This document shows positions 21,750 through 33,156 of a stretch of DNA of 64,000 nt, piece after piece. The first letter of the stretch is position 1. The number at the start of each line of letters is the position of its first letter. The DNA comes from Macrolepiota albuminosa (lineage: Eukaryota; Basidiomycota; Agaricomycetes; Agaricales; Agaricaceae), in NCBI GenBank assembly GCA_027475525.1, contig JAMWFC010000088.1, positions 1,271,534-1,335,533 of the forward strand, written 5' to 3'. The notes under the pieces are model-generated. The model worked only from the letters and a program-made list of their open reading frames with translations, ran no database searches and had not been told where the DNA came from. A program made the translations under genes and the position numbers.

Positions 21750-22280
21750 AACGCTACTAGGAAGATCACAGTGAATACTCAAACTCCCAGGCCTTTTGGA
21801 ATCCATGAGGCAGCCTGCCCTGGTTCTCTGGAGAACCCCCTAATCCCCCAACTCAGAACCCCAGCCCACCCCCTTTCTCCAGCAGGTGCCCCCCAGTAAG
21901 TTGTGGTTTCCCCAATGCTAACCCTGGCAGTGGCGCCCACCCCCAGGCCCAGCTCAATGCTGCCATGGCCGTCAACAATTCTGACAACAGCCTGCACCCC
22001 GACAAGTTCCTAGAAGACCTGGACAACCCTGAACTTCCCAACAAACAGGACAAAGAGGCCTTCCAGGCCAGCCAACTTCAGAAGAAGGGAAGGCCTTAGA
22101 TCAAGGTCCTGAAGGATGTGCAGGATCGGCAGAGAAGGGAGGGTGCCTGCATACTCTGCAGTGAGAAAGACCACTTCATCTCTGAGTGCCCCCAACGACA
22201 GACCATGGGACATGCCACATGGACTTTTGAGGGAGAAGACACCACCTACAAGTACTCAGAAAACAACCTGGCGATTTAGA

Positions 22281-22745
22281 CCTGGAAGATGCACTAAATC
22301 ATGGAATTGACTCCGATGTCTTCTCTGTCCTGGTCTCCCACCTACGCTCAATGACACTCATACAGGACACCCTCACAGCTTACCAACCCTCATACTCCTT
22401 GTACTCCCTCCTCCTGAAAACCCGCATCACCCCCTATGGAGACCCCCTCAACACTCTTGTTGATAGTGGTGCCATAGACAACTTTATCGACAAGGCCTGG
22501 TCCTCCTCCATCCTGGAACCTGCCCAACAACTCCTGATCCCCATCCAACTTTGCCTCTTCAATGGAGATGCCTCTGTGGCCAGAGATATCACTCATTTTG
22601 TGCATATGCCTGTTACCTTCGCCAACGGACAAACTCACACTCTCCAGATGCTGGTAACCAAACTCCACCCCTCTGCACCTCTGATCCTGGGGCTTCCCTG
22701 GCTCCGGAACACCAACCCCCGCATCAACTAGTGACACCTCACCCC
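22281..22745 (+). pseudogene. Gypsy-2B first protease domain, truncated
   Basis: Retains the retropepsin motif LVDSGAIDNF (near 22460) and the closing motif LGLPWLRNTNP (near 22690). Sequence matching Gypsy-2A stops at CACCTCACCC (22736-22745), exactly where the tnp2 element begins, so the second protease domain and everything downstream are missing. Confidence 0.8.
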
Positions 22746-24829
22746 CAGTGAAATTTGGCTCTGGGAAAATCCAAAGCAATCTGAAAATAGTTACAATTTC
22801 TGATACGGTCTGGTTCAGGCTGACATTCTGCCAAAAACCCAGACACACTAAATTTAGATTCAATTATAACTGCATGCTGGCAGTGGAGCGCAACATGTTT
22901 CCCACCTCTTCTTGCTTCCCCCCAACACATCCTCTCTCATAATGTCTAAGAGATCTTGTGACTGCAATGTCTGCTGTGGTGCTGAAGTGTCTTCTACCAC
23001 TTTTTGAAGGCACAGAGATTGTCCTAGGCACCAGCCATTCAACACATATTTCTATGATGACTTTATCCACAATCAACAGGGCACTGTCAATCAAATACAG
23101 GCATCTAGCCACTTGGCACATTCTGATCAGGATACTGACAGTGATGAAGTAGAATTAGAATCAAGGAAGCGACTGCACATGGTATGTGAATAGCATTTTT
23201 GTGTTATATACAGCACATTTTATATCAATTACAGATTAGTGATTATGAAACTATGATGGAGGATGCTGAATTGCATCAACCTCATTTTGATTTACTCCAG
23301 CAACAAGATTTAAATGAAATGGATGTGGACACTACTGTCATTGGAGTAGAATTATCTGCAGCTGGACATGATTTTGATTTTGAAGTCCAAGCTCTTGACA
23401 CTGAAAGAGCTGAACTAGGCTTGGAGGATCTTGGAGACAATGCTATAGAAAAAACTGAGCAGCAGCCTGATATTCACATTGAAAGTCTCCATATTTCTCA
23501 ACAATATAGCTACTTGATTAAAAAAGCAACTTTGGACAATGATAAACTTAATAAGGAGACTTTGCATAATCTTAGGAATCCTGTTGAAGGGCCTGTTGAT
23601 ATCACTAGTCCTGATGACAAGCTTTCACTTGAAATATTCACTGCAACCAATTCTAGTGAAGCTTCATATAATCAATGTCGTGCTGCTATTCTCCGGTGCT
23701 ATCCTGAAAGCAAAATTCTCACATTTTATAAAGTCAAGCAGCTTATTGTCAATGCTACTGGCATTATTCCTATTATGGATGATATGTGCATTAATTCTTG
23801 CCATGCTTTTCCTGGACCTCTTGCTGAACTTGATGCTTGCAGCATTTGTCATGAGCCACGGTATAATGTTGAGCTGCTTGAAAAATATGGTAAAAAAGTA
23901 CCTCGACAACAAGCATATACTTTTCTTCTTGGACCTCAAATTCAAACTTTGCATTGATCTATTGAAGGAGCTCAGGAAATGTGCTATCTTGATCAAAAAT
24001 TCAAAAAGTTTTTTAGCTAATCAATAAAATTCAAGAAAATGAAAATGATAGTACTATGATTTATGATGATATTTTCTGTGGCAATGAGTTTATTGCTCTC
24101 CATAATAATCTTCAACTTACTAGCAAAGATACTATGATTTCATTTTCAATTGATGGTGTTCAGCTTTATGAAAAGAAAAAATCAGATACTTGGATTGCTG
24201 GCTGGAAAATTGAAAATTACTCACCTGATCTACACTTCAAAGAAAAGAAATGGCTTCCATCTCATATTATTCCTGGCCCAAACAAATCCAAAATCATGAA
24301 TTCATATACTTTTTGGCCTTTCTATCATCTTGCTACTTTACAATGTGAAAATAATCAACAAGGTCTTGCAGTCTGGGATGCAAAAACACAGAGTATTATC
24401 AAATCACACATTATTTTTGCTTTGGCTACAGCTGATGCAGTTGGCATTACTGAATTGGATGGCCGTGTTGGACACCATGGAGCACAAGGCTGTAGACTTG
24501 GTTGTGAAATGAAAGGTCGACATAAGCCCAATAGTGGACACTACTTTGCTGCTCATCTTAGGCCCAATAATTATACTGTGCAAGATTGCAATCACCCAGA
24601 CATCAACATCTGAGAGCTTGAGATTCCTGGTATCAATGTTTACAGAGAAAATATTTATAAACTAGTTACATCTAAAGATCAAGCTACTTATGAATGGAAT
24701 CGAAAAGCTACTGGACTCAGCAAGCCTAGCATTCTCAGTAGCCTTGTCCCAGAACTGTCAATACCAGTTCCCAATCGCTTTTCTCTTGATCTCATGCATT
24801 TACCTGAAGAGATCTTATGTCAAGTGTGA
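22746..24829 (+). mobile_element. Truncated tnp2-type (CACTA-like) DNA transposon
   Basis: Starts CAGTGAAATTTGGC at the break in the Gypsy-2B protease and carries a tnp2 transposase remnant. Similar short words (CTCTGGGAAAA, GGTCTGGTTCAGG) near the left end may be subterminal repeats. No matching inverted end was found near 24.8 kb, so the right end is probably lost. Confidence 0.65.
23199..24829 (+). pseudogene. tnp2-family transposase pseudogene
   Basis: The first frame (23199-23957) ends with the zinc-like block CINSCHAFPGPLAELDACS-ICHEPRY, typical of the tnp2 N-terminus. A second frame (24056-24613) holds the catalytic-domain signatures SIDGVQLYEKKKSD-WI, GPNKSKIMNSYTFWP, ADAVGITELDGRVGHHG and CEMKGRHKPNSGHYF, and a third piece has FSLDLMHLP near 24780. 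Family assignment rests on these well-known words of the transposase family tnp2 (PF02992) recalled from memory. Frames are broken at 23957 and 24613, and the protein is cut off near 24829. It uses AT-rich codons, unlike the GC-rich gypsy elements, and would be inactive. Confidence 0.8.
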
Positions 24830-27300
24830 AAACAAACGGAAGAGTGTCTCATATTGCACACGAATAGATAGACTTAATTGCTGGAAAAGGAAAGAGGGGT
24901 GATGTCCTTATAAGTCAACCCGCCTTATCTCACGCTGGGCTAGCCGGCGGGGCACGTAGCCTCAGCTTACATGAAGTAAATAAAACATACGTGTATATGA
25001 TAGTAAAGTGACATCATAGTATGACGGCCGAAACGCCTCGCTAGAAAGGTGAGTGTGAGAAAATAATTATAGCCATTTAGGTTAGATTCCCGCAGTGCCG
25101 CAGCCAATGGTTCAATAGCTTTCAGAACTTTGAAACTTTGAATAAGATTGAATTCACTCAACAGCACTCATAAATCCGCGTCGATTCCGATGGGGTTCAG
25201 ACTTTTTCAATTATTTCGGATGTGGTATAACTTGGGTATAAGATATATGGATTTACGAGTGCCAAGAGATTTGTTCTTAGTGTTTTGCGCTGTTTGAAGA
25301 GCATCGTTTATCGACAATTGAATGGAGTGTAACGTACTTGGTCTATCGGTAGCTTAATGAGACCTATTTGATGGGTTTGCCGGATGATGTAAAAGCGGCC
25401 TGGACCTATGCTACTAGTAAGGCTATTTCTTCCGTGGCAGTCAGTTGGTTTCAACAACAGGAATGATCTCTTGCCCAGAACAAATCGGGAAAAATAGAGA
25501 AGCTTAGAACGCCAAAAATTGCTAGTTGTATCAGAAATTTCGGTAGGGAGCAACGAACGTAAGAATGCTTCCATTACTCAGTATCATCCCCCGCTTATCA
25601 TATGGTTTGCGTTCGTACTCGAATACAGATCTATCATGTTTCATTCCGTGCAACACAAGCTGATGTGATATCATAGCAATAAACATTCATTATATTCGAG
25701 ATGATGTACACATTCGCCGTGAGGACATTTTCTACCTGCTCAGTAGAGATGACTGATTTGATCTTGTGCTGTTTAATGGTCGTCATTTTGATCATCTAGA
25801 CCTCCAGGAAACAACGGACGAATTTCTATCCCATGTAGCAAGTCAACGGCCTTTAAGTTTCGAAGCTTGGTATATTTCTTTCCCTTTCTGCCTGAGTCAT
25901 TTTCTTAATAATCAAGAGAGAAAGAAACTTTCCTTCAAAGTACAATAGCGACCGGCGCCCTTAGTCCGGGTCGGTCGGGTGAGAGGACCCCGGATTCAAA
26001 TCTTACGTTGAGAAGGGGATGAGCATGTTATGCAATACTCACACTGACAGAAAACAAATCAGAGTTCCATCGGTTGTTCGGTAACTAAAAAAAATCATTT
26101 TGCATTTGGTTAATGAACACTCCGAAGCTCCACTGGTGATGCCAAGTTCTTATAACACGCATGGCACACTGGGTCGTTTTGAATGATCAGAAGGGATCTA
26201 CGGACTCAGGCAGGGGGGCACTCATAAGGCTCTAGGCAACCAGAGCTACAGAAGAAGCTTTATGGCATCAAGTGACAAGGGTTAAGATTGTGTGTTTTTT
26301 GGCATGTAGGGAGGTTGACTTGACTGCTATGGGTGGAGGGGGTGGATACTGTTAGGCTCAACATAAGATTTTGTCACCAAAAACTCACATCCTCATTTTT
26401 GAGACATTTTAAGACTTCTCAATACCCTGAGTAGCTTGCCATTTTTCCAAGTTTACACCATATCTCTGATTGCTTTGTGCACCTTGTTTCAGTTTGTGAG
26501 AGTGACGTGACGTTTCCAAAATTAACATTTGTATGGCAGTACAGACACAGTATATGATTAGCCGAGCCGTTTCTTTCCCGCGAACCTCGCCCGAGCTCTC
26601 AGTCTCGAACCAAGCAGGGTAAAAGGCGCATGATAGCATGATATCATGTGGCATCGAAAAGCAAAAGGGGACAAAAGTAAGGGGAGATGTTCCAGTCAAG
26701 CGAGACCTCGGAATTAGTAAAGGATAGCAACACCGACGTAAGGCCACGAAGTTTTAAGTACTGTCATAAGTTAAAGTTTCGGCCCTGTATTGCCAAGCTT
26801 TTGGCAAACAATGCAATTTCCATTTTTGGATAGGTATCTAAATGACATATTGCGCAAGTGATCCACCCTTTGTCGAAAAATTATCATTCATGGAATGCAT
26901 GCAATGTCCTTCACCGTGCAACAGAGGTCCACAGTGTCCGACCTTGTCAAGTCGTTTCAAAGACTTTATAGATATCAGCTACGTCGAGTTCTTTTTTCCA
27001 CTTTCCATGTTATAACCAAGCAGGAGAGAAGAAGCATCCAGCGGCTACACACAAAGTACTCAAATCATGTCGTGTAAATGCTGACATCTGCAATATGATG
27101 TCGATCCCGGCTCCTGGGGTCCTGAGAACCCATTGTATGGATAATTGAGGGAAGACCAAAGTGTGCATGGGACCATTCTTACCCGGACATGGTCCAGACC
27201 TTAACGGCACTGGTTCTGACAAGGACTGGAGTTTCGGCTGTGGAGAGGGCATTCATTGACCATAAAAAGCAGGCAAGTGCGAGAGACTTGATCAACAAGA
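24830..27300. other. Low-repeat DNA without a confident gene
   Basis: This stretch does not match any other part of the window. Short frames (minus 25308-25574; plus 25766-25948; minus 26409-26747) have no recognisable motif, and I could not join them with convincing introns. A GC-rich patch near 25950-26000 has a GATTCAAATC word like a tRNA T-loop but no tRNA fold. It is the probable host sequence between insertions. Confidence 0.5.
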
Positions 27301-28176
27301 ATGTCCTCGCCGAACTTTGAGCAACTGAATTTGGATAATCTCGTTCGAAACCCGGACGACGGAGCATACCACTGCCCACAATGTCAAGCGCCGTTCACCA
27401 GGCGATTCAACTTACGGAGACACTACGCTATTCGTAATATTTATGACTCCTTACAATGATTTTCAACTCATCCGAGTAAATCAGATACACGAAGCATGCC
27501 TTTCAAATGCACTGTTTGCGGTCAAGAGTTTTCTCATAGGTATGCCCATGCTTATGTCGCTACGCAATGTGTAAAGACGCATAACGCGTATCTAGCGACG
27601 AATTTCATATACATATCCTTACTTGCGCGGAAGAGACAAGAAATGGTCCACCAGAATATCTTTCACAAGCTATTACCAGGTTACAAAGCCATCTTGGATT
27701 CTCCACCACTTCTTCGGACGACTTGACTCCCTCTCTACCGCTCGAAGGCACCCTAACACCTTCAATCTCACAAGTCCTCAAAGAGACTCCACTTAGTGAG
27801 ATCGATCAGACGTTCCCTCAATTGATGCATTTCTGGACGTCTTCGACAAACCCACCGCTAACCCCCTTACCTTACCATGACTCAGAGGTAGGTTCCTCTC
27901 CACGTTCTACATTCATTGTGGTCTTAAAACTCACTATTTCGTTGAGCTCAGGGGTCCATTTTCTCGTTGGTATCATCAGATGTCGCACCAGCGACAGACG
28001 GGATACATTCCCAACTTGAAGTACGTCCGAGTCTACGGCGAAACTCCAAACCTTATGATGGAAATCGACGAAGGACAAAAGACCGCCCCATTTACACCAG
28101 ACGTCAGGTGGATGATATGTTAAGCGTATTGAGCACCCGCGTAACTGAAGCTCTTGTAAGAAACCTAATCATATAG
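27301..28176 (+). CDS. Zinc-finger protein, four exons (host-type gene)
   Basis: Exons: 27301-27433, 27485-27539, 27596-27887, 27952-28176, giving 234 residues. Introns of 51, 56 and 64 bp have GTAATA/GTATGC/GTAGGT donors and CAG/TAG acceptors, and each phase fits. Splicing completes two zinc fingers that no single frame shows. Finger 1 is C25-x2-C28-x12-H41-x3-H45, with the last His formed across intron 1. Finger 2 is C53-x2-C56-x12-H69-x3-C73, a C2HC type spanning intron 2. The linker TRSMPFKC is like the usual inter-finger linker. The rest is Ser/Thr/Pro-rich, then basic (RRNSKPYDGNRRRTKDRP), and ends with a short helical piece. It is probably a nuclear nucleic-acid-binding protein. The Kozak-like context AAGAATG supports the start. 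It lies in the only non-repetitive stretch of the window. Confidence 0.75.
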
Positions 28177-28571
28177 TTGCGTAGTTATGGTACTGAACTA
28201 CGGGCAACAGCAGGATATCATTAAGCAATTATAGGCATGACATGCCCGAAGCCTATCGGTCCTGATATCATGTGTAATCATGTATATTCAAATTTTATGC
28301 TTCTAATACACTGAGGGAGGGAGATAGACTGTTGTCGTAACTTTGCAGGACTGAGAGTTTTCTAGGAAAGTCAATTTATAATATTGATACGCGTTTGAGC
28401 CCGAGATAGGCCGGCCTGGGAATACAAAAATAATATATTTAAGAAAAGTCCTAGTTACACACATAAACTGAAAACCGTAAGCTGTGTGAACTAAAAAGTC
28501 GAAAATGTTAGAATCCTCGCAGTGTATCATCCTCAGTGTTATGAACGACTTTGTTCACTGTCCGTACCTAG
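28177..28571. other. Downstream flank of the zinc-finger gene
   Basis: No gene seen; this is the probable 3' untranslated and intergenic host sequence up to the copia insertion. Confidence 0.4.
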
Positions 28572-28576
28572 CACTG

Positions 28577-28637
28577 TGCCTAACAGTTACTGTGCGTAGG
28601 TGTGACAGGCACCTAGATAGATCACGTATAAATATGA
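28577..28637 (-). repeat. Copia left LTR, first piece
   Basis: Matches 55444-55506 (ACCTAATAGTTACTG... region). It keeps CpG sites where the right LTR has TpG/CpA. It ends at ATATGA, where the Helitron starts. Confidence 0.75.
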
Positions 28638-29040
28638 CGAGCTGCACCGCGTGCCTTCGGCACACAGCTAGCATCTCGTTGGGGGCGAAGCCCCCAAACC
28701 CCCCCCCCCCCCCAACTAAGCCTCCACCCTAACCTCACTTCACTCGGTTAGGGCTCCAAGTATGTATAAGTAACTCAGCCTCCACCTTAACCTCACTTCG
28801 TTCGGTTAAGGCTTTGAATTCAATTTTGCTGCATGACTTCAGCATGCAGCTAGTATTTCATTGGAAGCTTTGCCTTTAAACCTTCTCCAACATAGCCTCT
28901 ACTCTAACCTCACTTCGTTCGGTTAGAGCTCCAAGTATGTATAGGTTAAGGCTTCAAATATATATAGAAAACTCAGTGCTGAATTTCAGCCTCAACCTCA
29001 CTTTGTTTGGTTAAAACTTCAAATATATATAAATAAAATC
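28638..29040 (-). repeat. Helitron 3' subterminal hairpin block
   Basis: Contains two copies of a unit with hairpins: GTGCC/GGCAC (28651-28663), then TTGGGGGC/GCCCCCAA (28679-28697), and in the second copy GCTGCATG/CATGCAGC (near 28831-28853). It also contains four copies of a stem with loop TCACTTC-: CCCTAACC/GGTTAGGG (near 28729), CCTTAACC/GGTTAAGG (near 28783), CTCTAACC/GGTTAGAG (near 28903) and a worn fourth (near 28985). Differences between copies preserve pairing. A run of C follows at 28701-28713. Confidence 0.75.
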
Positions 29041-29144
29041 AATTTCAATATTATATATTGTCATAATATATTTCTAACAACAGCTATTTCTTATATTTAT
29101 TCTATTAGGTGCTATAATATTTATATATTAGTTTATATTGTTTA

Positions 29145-32100
29145 TTTTATTGAAAGTAACTTACATTTGTAAACACTTAAAATTTCTTGATATACAATAT
29201 TAGTTGTTCTTCGTGATGTATTTTCTGGTAATAAAATAATGTTGATACAATTATCTGATGTATATTGAGAAAGTGCCACATAAAGCTGCCCATGTGAAAA
29301 AACTGGTGATTGAAGATTCAATCCAACATGTTTGACTGATTGGCCTTGTGATTTACATAAAGCTGCCCATGTGAAAAAACTGGTGATTGAAGATTCAATC
29401 CAACATGTTTGACTGATTGGCCTTGTGATTTATTTATAGTCATAGCAAATGCTAAACAAATAGGAAATTATCTTCTATGCAATGAAATAGGAAGATCTTC
29501 TTCAGATGCATAAATTCTTGAATAAAAACAGAAGATCCTGCAAATTTAGCATAACCACTGATAATTCGACATTGCAAAACATGGCGACTAATATTGTAAC
29601 TATCATTCTTGTTCTATTGCAAAGATCTTTAGATGGATCAGAATTTCGAAAAAGCATGACTGGAACACCAATTTTTAAAACTAATTTTGCTAAAGGTAAT
29701 CCACTTGCAGCTAAAGAATTAAAATATTCCATAAAATATGATGAAAATGAATTGTTATTATGAGATTTAATGTGTACAGAATCTGCACTCCACAATTCTT
29801 CACTTAAAATTGATTAAGGACCTTTAAGTTGATATTATCTACATTAGAATTTGTACATGAAAGAATTGTTCGATCTAGATAATATTGATCATTATGAACA
29901 TGTGCAATGTCAGGATATGTAGATGCAATTAATCCTTTAATTGAATTATCATTGCACATCATTGTTTCTGAAATTTGAATTGTTTCTCCAAGCCCTAAAT
30001 TTTTTCCTGCACCAATATCCAATAACCAAGCTGCATGAGCAACATTTTCTGGAGTTTGTTCTAAATGCATATTTTGAACTAAATAAAATACTTCAATTTC
30101 CTTCCACAATCTTCCTTTGCTTAAAGAAGCAGCAATAATCTGTTGCCTCAATCCTCTTGGAATGACTAGTAATATTTGTCAAAAATCTTCTTCAAAAACT
30201 ATAGTAATTCCACCAAATGGCTTGTCATTATTTAAGATATCTTTTTAAAGCACAATCTACAGAATCAATAGCATTTTTATGTTGCATTAGAACTTCATTC
30301 CAAATTATAAGTTTTGTTTATACTATAACTTGATGTAAATTTATTCCCTGTTTAATATTTGCAACAGAAATATCTATAGCAGGAATTGATATTTTAAAGC
30401 ATGAATGCATAGTACAACCACCTTCTAATAGCAAAGCAGCAATTCCAGATGATGCTATACATAATGCAACATTTCTATTAAAACAAATAGCAGCAGCTAG
30501 GGTATTGCAAAAAAAAGTCTTTCCACATCCACCTGCACTATGAAGAAAGATCATTTTTTCAGAATTGTTATTTACAGAATTTATAACAGCATTGAAAACA
30601 TTTGGCTGTCCAATATTGAACTTGGCTTTGTTTTCATTAACAGTTCTTTTCAATGCTTCAACATCATAACTTAACTCATCTTATAATAGCCAATTATCAG
30701 GAATATCATTCCACATTTCATTTTCAGAAGGTCCTGTAGGTAATGGCATATTTGGAAAATCTTTTAAAGTTTTTTTCTGACTACATTAATTTTTCATTAA
30801 TAAGATAAAGACTATAATTATATATTGTTTCTTCTTTAAAATGCCGATCTCTATATTGTCTCATTCTTTCTAATCTGTGTTGAAAATCATCACAAATATA
30901 TTGTTTAAGGTGATTTCAAAGATCTTCAGAAGTAGTAGGAACATAGTGAAGTAAAATAGTACAAAAAAGTAATCAAAGAGTTGTTCCTATTTGCATTGGA
31001 GCAGCTTCACCTAAACATTGAATTCATTCTGCATCATCTTATAAAAGACCACGGGCATTATATACTTCTTTATATGTTCTATATTTAATGCCATTAACTG
31101 TTTTTAATTCAATTTATAATATAGCATTCATTACAACAGTCAGAAGCATTCAGAAATAAAATCTTTCTCTTTAAGAAGGTGAAGCAAAATACATTCTTCC
31201 AATTGCATATCCTCTTTGCCAATTTTTCCAACTTCATGTTTTTGCTTTATATACAAATTTTGTAGAAAAGTTTTGATAAGTAATATTATTGCTTGGAAAT
31301 TTTTGATTAGTTTCAAACTAAGTAATCAAAGCAGTCTTTCCTAAATTTTCTCTAGCAGCAACAGCTTCCAAAGATTCATTATCTTGGTAAAAAAACTTCA
31401 TGTTGATCTTCTAAATGTACAGGAAGACAATGAACAGAAGGCTCTTCAGCATGCATATTAAATTCAAAAATATGCCAGCATGCTTCAGAAGCTGAGATAT
31501 ATTGAGCATCTAAATATTATTTAATTTCATCTCTTTGATTTGGCTCTCTAGAAATTTCTAATATAGTACGATCATGTCCTTTATAAATATATTTGATTGC
31601 TTCAACTGAAGCATAGATTTCAACATTGATGTAACATTAATATTTTGCTAAAAGATAAGGATTGTATGGTACAATATCACGATTATCATAATGATGACCA
31701 TTTTTTATAAAATAATGACCACTGTTAGGTTGAGCATATTGAGGATATCTGTTGTCACCAAAATGAATTGTTTCTCGAAATTCTTTTGGATATCTTTTTG
31801 AATATTTTCTATCTACCATACATTTAGCATCTGGCTTTATATTTCCACATGAACCATGAACTATATTTGTAATAATAATTTTATAAAGTTTAGGCTGAGT
31901 AACTGGATTAGGAATTTGAGCTGAAACTATAGAATCAACTTGTGTTGCATCTCTAATTCTATGCTGTTCATGAAGAAATATTAAAATATGCATATGTGGT
32001 AAACCTCTTTTCTGAAATTCAATAGTGTGCACATGTGCTACTACATTTCCAAAAATACCATTTTTAAGTTCTTTTAAAATAGCATTTTTTTTAGTTTAAA

Positions 32101-32687
32101 AATACGTGCAACAATATCAGGTCAATCAGCAGCTGTTTGGTTTTTTCCATTAATAGTAGGTTCTTTTGAAAAAGCTTCTTCAATTTCAGTCCACTTTGGA
32201 TTTGCAGTCATAGTTATAAAAATATCAGGTTTTCAAAAATGTTTACACATACCTATAGAATCTTGAAAAACAATTTGACCTTGTAAGCAACATATGCCAA
32301 ATTTTGGATTATTTTGAGTAGATTTACTAAGTTTTTTAGAATCAAAATGTAAAGCTTGACAATGTAGACATAAAATATTTATAGATTTAATATTATGCTT
32401 TTCAAGTTCATTTATATAAAGTTGTCTTTCTTGTAGAAGCAAAGCATTTTTTGTTGACCTTGATGATTTGGTTTTTGAATTGGTTGATTTTCAACTTCAA
32501 CTTCTTGTAATATATTTTGTTCTTCTGGTATATGTATTGCAGGATTGTGATTATTTAAATTTTGCTCTTCAAGATTATTTATATTTTGCATTAATTGATT
32601 CCAAGCTGCTTGGATATTTATCAACTCAATATCTTCTTGAAAAGCAAGATTTTGCTGATCATAATCATTAACATCATTAACATTGTC
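29145..32687 (-). pseudogene. Helitron Rep/helicase pseudogene
   Basis: Very AT-rich, with many breaks. In order on the minus strand: a zinc/N-terminal Helitron-like region (LCLHCQALHFDSKKLS ... KFGICCLQGQI, 32233-32442); the replication initiator with its two-histidine motif in QKRGLPHMHIL (near 32000); a Pif1-type helicase with Walker A GGCGKTF (near 30540); a helicase core segment (29804-30151); and a C-terminal helicase motif QSVKHVGL / [11 protein letters not shown] (near 29250-29420, spanning a 77-bp seam). The Rep would nick and the helicase unwind DNA for rolling-circle transposition. It is now inactive. Confidence 0.8.
29278..29432. repeat. 77-bp tandem repeat (assembly seam 8)
   Basis: 29278-29355 recurs at 29355-29432, offset 77. 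It lies in the helicase C-terminal motif. Confidence 0.95.
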
Positions 32688-33156
32688 TTTTTTTTTTTTT
32701 TTTTTTTTTGGTGGTATCACGGCAGTCTGCCAACCATTCACATAAGTCAACCTCTTACAGACTAGGATAAATGCGATATATCACTCTTTTATTTCAATTC
32801 TATTCCTTCTCCTCAGCTATAGGCCACCCCATTGGAAATGCCTTTACGCACAGAGTGTGGGGCTTGCTAACCAATACCCACTAAAACCACAGATAATCTT
32901 CTCCAAAGCCTGAGGGGTGATATGTCTCCCTGTATTAGGTTCACCCATATATTCATTATCAGCCCGGGCTTGTATGCCTTCTTACCAAACCTATCTCCAT
33001 CTGTTGCTAGGCAGTCAAGTTGATTGCAGCTCTTATTCTTTGTACTACTTCTTTGTCGGTGAATGTACGTTCCGGGTCTGATTCTCTTGAGATTCTCCAT
33101 TTACACCTTAACTTCCAGATTGAGTAAGTAGCTTCAGATGTAACTATCTTCCTGAA

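Larger units (their letters stand above)
19440..22280 (+). pseudogene. Gypsy-2B gag pseudogene
   Basis: Aligns throughout with the Gypsy-2A gag at 37637-40363: the Tyr/Pro-rich N-terminus, the capsid segment (WCIFLTQCLNMFQAKPLTFQ near 21230) and the zinc knuckle ([14 protein letters not shown] near 22150). It has many stop codons, mostly UGA and UAG arising from CGA and CGG/CAG changes, and no CpG in long stretches. Two 77-bp seams (19490, 21596) lie within it. Confidence 0.85.
17511..22745 (+). mobile_element. Gypsy-2B, decayed and interrupted copy of Gypsy-2
   Basis: Contains 5' LTR (17511-18328), self-priming site, gag and the first protease domain, each alignable with Gypsy-2A (36731 onward). 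A Gypsy-1 solo LTR (18372-19439) sits just after the gag start codon and a tnp2 element replaces everything after 22745. In the aligned start of gag, thirteen CpG sites of Gypsy-2A are all TpG or CpA here, indicating decay of methylated cytosines. Confidence 0.85.

Noticed and set aside
25945..26015. Possible tRNA gene (GATTCAAATC word in a GC-rich patch)
   Set aside because: I could not build acceptor, D and anticodon stems around it.
28701..28713. Run of C next to the Helitron hairpin
   Set aside because: Possibly sequencing slippage; not evidence of a feature by itself.
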